From assembly GCF_037975245.1 (NCBI RefSeq), contig NC_092565.1, positions 4,961,499 through 5,025,498 of the forward strand: a DNA stretch of 64,000 bases. Reading direction: 5' to 3'. The DNA comes from Apostichopus japonicus. Lineage: Eukaryota; Echinodermata; Holothuroidea; Aspidochirotida; Stichopodidae. Made by a program: the position numbers and the translations under genes. Below, in pieces: positions 62,001 through 64,000 of the stretch (the first letter of the stretch is position 1; the number at the start of each line of letters is the position of its first letter). The notes below the pieces were generated by a model. That model ran no database searches and had not been told where the DNA came from. It was given only the letters and a program-made list of their open reading frames with translations.

Positions 62001-63887
62001 ACTCCAGGTTATAACGTATTGACGTAATTGTATATGAGAGTTTATGTTGATCACCGTTTATTGTTGTTTTTCTATCTTTTTTTCATCCTAGAATCTTTGA
62101 AAAGTGACTTTCTCTTGAAAAAAATAAAACCCTTCTAAATAAAGTTAGATGATAACTCTTACCATAGTTGTCTGATTCTTTCCCTAAAATAGAAAAAAAA
62201 GAAGAGATATAAAGATATATAATACACTAAATTTCGGAATTGTTAAAAAATGTTGCTGACATATCATCTGCTAGCTTCAAACTGGATTTCTGTGTCGGTT
62301 GTCATGACATTTACTGCAGGCTAGTTTGAGGTTTAAAGAAACAAAACATTTTGGACGTCTGATTTCCCTGTGGCATTCAAATATATACTGAAATGACATT
62401 AATTATCCAAATGAGATTTGAATGTATAACGAAGGGCATAACACGGCAACCTATCGGGGCAAATCTGTAAACCACTTAAATATAGCTGAGATATATAGGG
62501 GCACCTGGGATAGTCCCAAGCGAAGACAGGTCGTATAAATAGTCTTTACACATAATTCTCTTCACAAATTTAACCCACCAAAGCACATGCAAACAATAAC
62601 AATCAATCGAAGACATAGAAACTATATATAAAGTTTTAACAGTCTTTTTTTTTTAATATGTGCTTGAACCACTTCAGTTTTTACACCATCCCACCCTAGG
62701 GTGTAGAAACCGGGGGGCTGGGGGGCGCCAGCCCCCAGTGAAAAATATGGAGGGGCGGAAGTATCATTCCGCCCCCCCCCCCCGCTTCTCAAGTCAGAAA
62801 ACCCCTTTTTCATTTCCAAATGAGAAAAAAAATCTCATTTGGAGCACCAAATTGCATCTAAGGCCAGGTGAAAATGCAAAATTATATACAAAATGCAGTG
62901 GGTGGGTTGAAGTGTGCTATATTACACCAAATTGCATCTGAGGCCACCTGGAAATGCCAACAAATTCCAAATGGGAGGGGGACACCCCCTCCCCTTAGAC
63001 CCCTCCCCAGGCCGGCCATCAGTCTTCAGCCCCCCCCCCCCGCTCAAAAGTACCTTCCTACGCCACTGATCCCACCCTTCTCTCCCAATACATATAACAT
63101 GTACTTACTGTCTTCTGGGCTTCTCCAATCTGTGAAAGCAAACGGAGACGAGAAGGCAATGTCATCAAATGCAGAAGTATATATAAACATTAATGACAAA
63201 ATTTACTCTGTCATAGTTGAATTAAACGTAATTAACGGTCCCCAGAAACAAACGTGAGACTTCTTGATTTATAAGTTTTCTTGATTGTTTTAGTCATTGT
63301 ATAGCTTAATTGTTACTTGATAATTTATTCCACCCAATCCATCACGATGTCACTGGAGACTACGTATGTGCTTTACAACAATGCATTTAGCTCCTGCTTT
63401 GACTATATCAAGTCGCCCCCCCCCCAAACCCACCTTTGTTTTACTCTTTATTTGTGTCACCACAAATTTTTACGTTATTTAATTGATTCACTATATAAAT
63501 GCAGATGATTTTTCCATCCAGTTTATCAGGCTATGTTCATTATTTATACAACGTATTACGGAACTGTACATTCAATCAAACAAATAAAATTGTCGAGCCG
63601 AAACTTCAATTGATGTGACAAATTGGGCAAATAGTTTACAGGGACTATGGGTGAAATGGCAGCAATGCAACCACCGTAATTATTCATAATTGACTTCTTG
63701 ACATGTCACAAAACCAACTCAGCTACTTTGTCTGTCCACCGGCAAATATCAACATGGTTGCAAACAATCATAGGCTATTAAACATTAGGAGCACGATGAA
63801 GGGATAAAGTCTACACAATAGAGGCTTTGTATTTCGAGAACATTAGCAGTATATACTTACTTCCTCTCTTCGCCTTGTTTTTCTTGT
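27390..63887 (-). CDS. Large VWD/F5-8C/C-type-lectin adhesive-type protein, 31 exons visible (5' partial)
   Basis: Exons in transcript order (plus coordinates): 63861-63887, 63119-63139, 62163-62183, 61173-61396, 60304-60417, 56879-57037, 56009-56177, 54882-55070, 54333-54526, 52340-52514, 50464-50753, 49882-50023, 48774-49142, 46789-47193, 46065-46187, 45150-45382, 44088-44195, 43348-43417, 43023-43117, 42658-42808, 41471-41647, 37473-37687, 36315-36492, 35349-35698, 34175-34298, 33229-33618, 32109-32434, 30628-30778, 29604-29938, 28472-28604, 27390-27751. All borders are AG/GT and all phases fit, giving about 2005 residues. Order: micro-exons, VWD-C8-TIL-EGF-F5/8C-CTLD, CTLD-EGF, VWD-C8-TIL-EGF-F5/8C-CTLD, F5/8C, F5/8C, Glu-rich tail. 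The set is typical of secreted, disulfide-rich proteins such as hemocytin and echinoderm footprint adhesives. The start, signal peptide and any upstream domains lie beyond 64000. Confidence 0.85.
28472..29938 (-). CDS. F5/8 type C domain 4, 2 exons
   Basis: Exons 29604-29938 and 28472-28604. Landmarks: [58 protein letters not shown], then [20 protein letters not shown]. The donor choice at 28472 (T then GTGAGG) gives phase 1 as in the other F5/8C ends; GTTTGT four bases earlier is an alternative. Confidence 0.83.
28635..28978. repeat. 58-bp tandem array, six copies, in the intron of F5/8C domain 4
   Basis: Units start near 28635, 28693, 28751, 28807, 28863 and 28920, each with agatctagttgatagacca and atccatcaaaca. 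Copies 4-6 are 1-2 bases shorter. Confidence 0.92.
30628..32434 (-). CDS. F5/8 type C domain 3, 2 exons
   Basis: Exons 32109-32434 and 30628-30778. Landmarks: [55 protein letters not shown], and in the second exon [32 protein letters not shown]. The second exon is the best F5/8C match in the gene. The intron contains a LINE fragment. Confidence 0.9.
30892..31330 (-). mobile_element. LINE 3' fragment in intron of F5/8C domain 3
   Basis: The minus frame 31299-31108 reads [20 protein letters not shown], then [13 protein letters not shown] and [11 protein letters not shown], like the C-terminal tail of CR1-type LINE polyproteins. It is followed by an AT-rich 3' UTR and a short repeated tail on the minus strand (aaacttg repeats, plus 30895-30912). 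It is 5'-truncated. Confidence 0.6.
33229..33618 (-). CDS. C-type lectin domain 3, diverged
   Basis: One 390-nt exon, phase 2/1: [74 protein letters not shown]. An EPN is present, but the inner cysteine pair and the WND motif are missing, so the loop that normally holds calcium and sugar is altered. The donor GTGTGT is weak but keeps the frame. Confidence 0.8.
34175..35698 (-). CDS. F5/8 type C domain 2, 2 exons
   Basis: Exons 35349-35698 and 34175-34298. Landmarks: [60 protein letters not shown], then [20 protein letters not shown] and VELFGG. Galactose-binding-like fold. Confidence 0.88.
34922..34960. repeat. TA dinucleotide microsatellite
   Basis: An uninterrupted run of alternating T and A in the intron before F5/8C domain 2's second exon. 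Confidence 0.9.
36315..37687 (-). CDS. TIL domain 2 and EGF-like exon
   Basis: Exon 37473-37687 ([42 protein letters not shown]) and exon 36315-36492 ([25 protein letters not shown]) mirror the first TIL/EGF pair in length and phase (2/0, 0/1). A LINE fragment sits in the intron between them. Confidence 0.85.
36720..37287 (+). mobile_element. LINE 3' fragment with CTTAT tail
   Basis: The plus-strand frame reads [20 protein letters not shown], then [20 protein letters not shown] and [12 protein letters not shown], the C-terminal region of CR1/L2-like LINE polyproteins. After the stop comes a 3' UTR with TTTAATAAAGTG and a (CTTAT)n tail at 37263-37287. It is inserted antisense to the host gene, between the TIL2 and EGF exons. 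The left edge is approximate. Confidence 0.75.
37764..37856. repeat. TA microsatellite cluster
   Basis: Two TA runs separated by a short non-repetitive spacer, just upstream (transcript sense) of the TIL2 exon. Confidence 0.85.
39733..40348. repeat. Two interleaved direct duplications (about 165 and 171 bp spacing)
   Basis: Block A (39733-39831 and 39897-40005) shares cacacgatg, ggaatggaag and cgatgttcc. Block B (40102-40177 and 40273-40348) shares gggtgattattttgagctct and gggattgcacagcacaggga almost perfectly. They lie in the long intron 37688-41470. Confidence 0.8.
40788..40895. repeat. TA-rich microsatellite with tttacata interruptions
   Basis: Alternating TA runs interrupted three times by tttacata, a higher-order repeat of about 40 bp. 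Confidence 0.85.
41471..42808 (-). CDS. C8 domain 2 (2 exons)
   Basis: Exons 42658-42808 (0/1) and 41471-41647 (2/1), the same phases as C8 domain 1. Landmarks: [59 protein letters not shown]. Some canonical C8 cysteines look replaced or shifted, so it is more diverged than the first copy. Confidence 0.8.
43023..45382 (-). CDS. VWD domain 2 (4 exons)
   Basis: Exons 45150-45382, 44088-44195, 43348-43417 and 43023-43117. It opens [20 protein letters not shown] and closes [20 protein letters not shown]. It keeps a GDPH site and has one more intron (after 43348) than VWD1, whose single 159-nt exon corresponds to the last two here (70 + 95 nt). The end carries a DANGDGKV loop resembling a calcium-binding loop. 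Confidence 0.92.
43790..44050. repeat. TA-rich array with interspersed 'gtctg' units and inverted symmetry
   Basis: Long TA/TTAATATA runs are punctuated by tatatgtctgcg / cgcagacatat pairs and by gtctgtggataataat and its close copy. Reverse complements of the punctuating motifs occur in the same array, so it can fold into long hairpins. Confidence 0.85.
46065..46187 (-). CDS. EGF-like domain between the two halves
   Basis: A single 123-nt exon, phase 2/1, with six cysteines in EGF order: [33 protein letters not shown]. It separates CTLD2 from the second VWD. Confidence 0.85.
46789..47193 (-). CDS. C-type lectin domain 2 with EPN and WND motifs
   Basis: One 405-nt exon: [73 protein letters not shown]. 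It carries both EPN and WND, the calcium-site-2 residues linked to mannose-type specificity, plus all framework cysteines. It is the only lectin domain here with the full signature. Confidence 0.92.
48774..49142 (-). CDS. C-type lectin domain 1
   Basis: One 369-nt exon in phase 2/1: [62 protein letters not shown]. The cysteine framework is complete, but EPN/QPD is absent and the WND site reads WAD, so canonical sugar binding through calcium site 2 is unlikely. Confidence 0.88.
49882..50753 (-). CDS. F5/8 type C (discoidin) domain 1, 2 exons
   Basis: Exons 50464-50753 and 49882-50023. Landmarks are [51 protein letters not shown], and in the second exon [20 protein letters not shown]. The intron falls at the position used in all four F5/8C domains of this gene. 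Confidence 0.87.
52340..54526 (-). CDS. TIL domain 1 and EGF-like exon
   Basis: Exon 54333-54526 encodes a trypsin-inhibitor-like cysteine-rich domain ([36 protein letters not shown]). Exon 52340-52514 continues in phase 0 and ends in an EGF-like fold ([28 protein letters not shown]). Confidence 0.85.
53035..53135. repeat. acaactatatat-type minisatellite
   Basis: Alternating units of 'tatatacaacta' and 'catatatacaacta' repeat across this span, in the intron before the EGF exon at 52340. Confidence 0.85.
54882..56177 (-). CDS. C8 domain 1 (2 exons)
   Basis: Exons 56009-56177 (phase 0/1) and 54882-55070 (2/1). Cysteines are spaced as in the C8 domain that follows VWD ([52 protein letters not shown]). 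It pairs with the preceding VWD in the usual D-assembly. Confidence 0.85.
56879..61396 (-). CDS. VWD domain 1 (3 exons)
   Basis: Exons 61173-61396, 60304-60417 and 56879-57037. The domain opens [20 protein letters not shown] and closes [11 protein letters not shown], the start and the CGLCG end of a von Willebrand factor type D domain. A GDPH tetrapeptide, the autocleavage site in some VWD proteins, is present. The long intron 57038-60303 carries a hAT MITE. Confidence 0.92.
57867..58228 (-). mobile_element. hAT-type MITE, copy 2
   Basis: The same family as 4733-5082 in the opposite orientation, with a perfect 8-bp target duplication ATCTCCAA (57859-57866 and 58229-58236). Ends are CAAGGGCGTAGGAACC and, read inward from the right, CAGTGGCGTAGGAAGT. 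It lies in the large intron within VWD1. Confidence 0.92.
59255..59333. repeat. Inverted repeat (19-bp arms)
   Basis: attaattctatttgatacc at 59255-59273 pairs with ggtattaaatagaattaat at 59315-59333 with one mismatch and a 41-base loop. A direct repeat of accggtattaattct overlaps the left arm. Confidence 0.8.
62163..63887 (-). CDS. Micro-exon cassette (27, 21 and 21 nt) upstream of VWD1
   Basis: Three tiny exons, 63861-63887, 63119-63139 and 62163-62183, each have a clean acceptor (ttttccag, tttcacag, attttag) and donor (GTAAGT, GTAAGT, GTAAGA). In the frame fixed by the VWD exon they encode KKNKAKRG, then WRSPED, then KESDNY, with one split codon at each join. All are multiples of three and begin and end in the same phase, so any can be skipped without a frameshift. 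They form a charged linker before the first VWD domain. Confidence 0.6.
62696..63068 (-). mobile_element. hAT-type MITE, copy 3
   Basis: Third copy, the same orientation as copy 2, with a perfect 8-bp target duplication ATCCCACC (62688-62695 and 63069-63076). It lies between two of the micro-exons, only about 50 bases from the micro-exon at 63119. Confidence 0.92.
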
Positions 63888-63899
63888 CTGGAAAAGTAA

Positions 63900-63959
63900 A
63901 CAATATATGATGATATATGATGATATATAATGATATATAATGATATTTATATTTATATT

Positions 63960-63992
<33 letters not shown>

Positions 63993-64000
63993 ATATATAT
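63900..64000. repeat. TGATATA/TA repeat running off the window
   Basis: Units of 'atgatatatga/atgatatataa' grade into pure TA repeats up to the window edge. Confidence 0.85.

Noticed and set aside
62622-62941. Open frames over the G/C-rich block near 62.7 kb, and the similar ones at 4.9 and 57.9 kb
   Set aside because: All three sets fall inside copies of the same MITE and repeat the same translated low-complexity sequence.

Overview
This is a eukaryotic, AT-rich, intron-rich animal window. The genes use split exons with GT/AG borders, and the protein families are metazoan: SEC23IP, DNA polymerase lambda, and a von Willebrand D / discoidin / C-type-lectin protein. Many G/C homopolymers, TA microsatellites, MITEs and truncated non-LTR retrotransposons are present. 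The lectin gene's domain set resembles large secreted adhesive or hemocytin-like proteins of echinoderms, so an echinoderm (perhaps a sea cucumber) is my best guess. The species itself is inference.

Left part (1-5400): the last coding exon of DNA polymerase lambda (+, 105-260) with its poly(A) signals. Next come a compact intronless ORF of unknown function (-, 2075-2506), a 5'-truncated LINE fragment (-, about 3541-4022) and a hAT-type MITE with a perfect 8-bp target duplication (4733-5082).

Middle (5425-19830): a complete SEC23-interacting protein gene (+). It can be spliced from the sequence into 17 coding exons with an unbroken frame and a 1008-residue product carrying a proline-rich N-terminus, WWE, GHSLG lipase motif, SAM and DDHD domain. 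Intron 1 holds a 9-copy, 40-bp minisatellite. A gene-poor stretch follows (19.8-27.4 kb) with a 137-bp tandem array, a 616-bp terminal-inverted-repeat element, another hAT-like TIR element and several small duplications.

Right part (27390-63887 and beyond the window end): one large minus-strand gene whose 5' end lies outside the window. I could join 31 exons in a continuous frame (about 2005 residues visible). Order: three micro-exons; VWD-C8-TIL-EGF-F5/8C-CTLD; CTLD-EGF; a second VWD-C8-TIL-EGF-F5/8C-CTLD block; two further F5/8C domains; and a glutamate-rich tail built from a repeated six-residue unit. The two six-domain blocks share intron positions and phases, so the gene grew by internal duplication. 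It reads as a secreted, multivalent, possibly calcium-dependent glycan-binding adhesive or coagulation-type protein. Its introns carry two more copies of the hAT MITE, two LINE fragments and several tandem arrays. SEC23IP and the lectin gene converge tail to tail.
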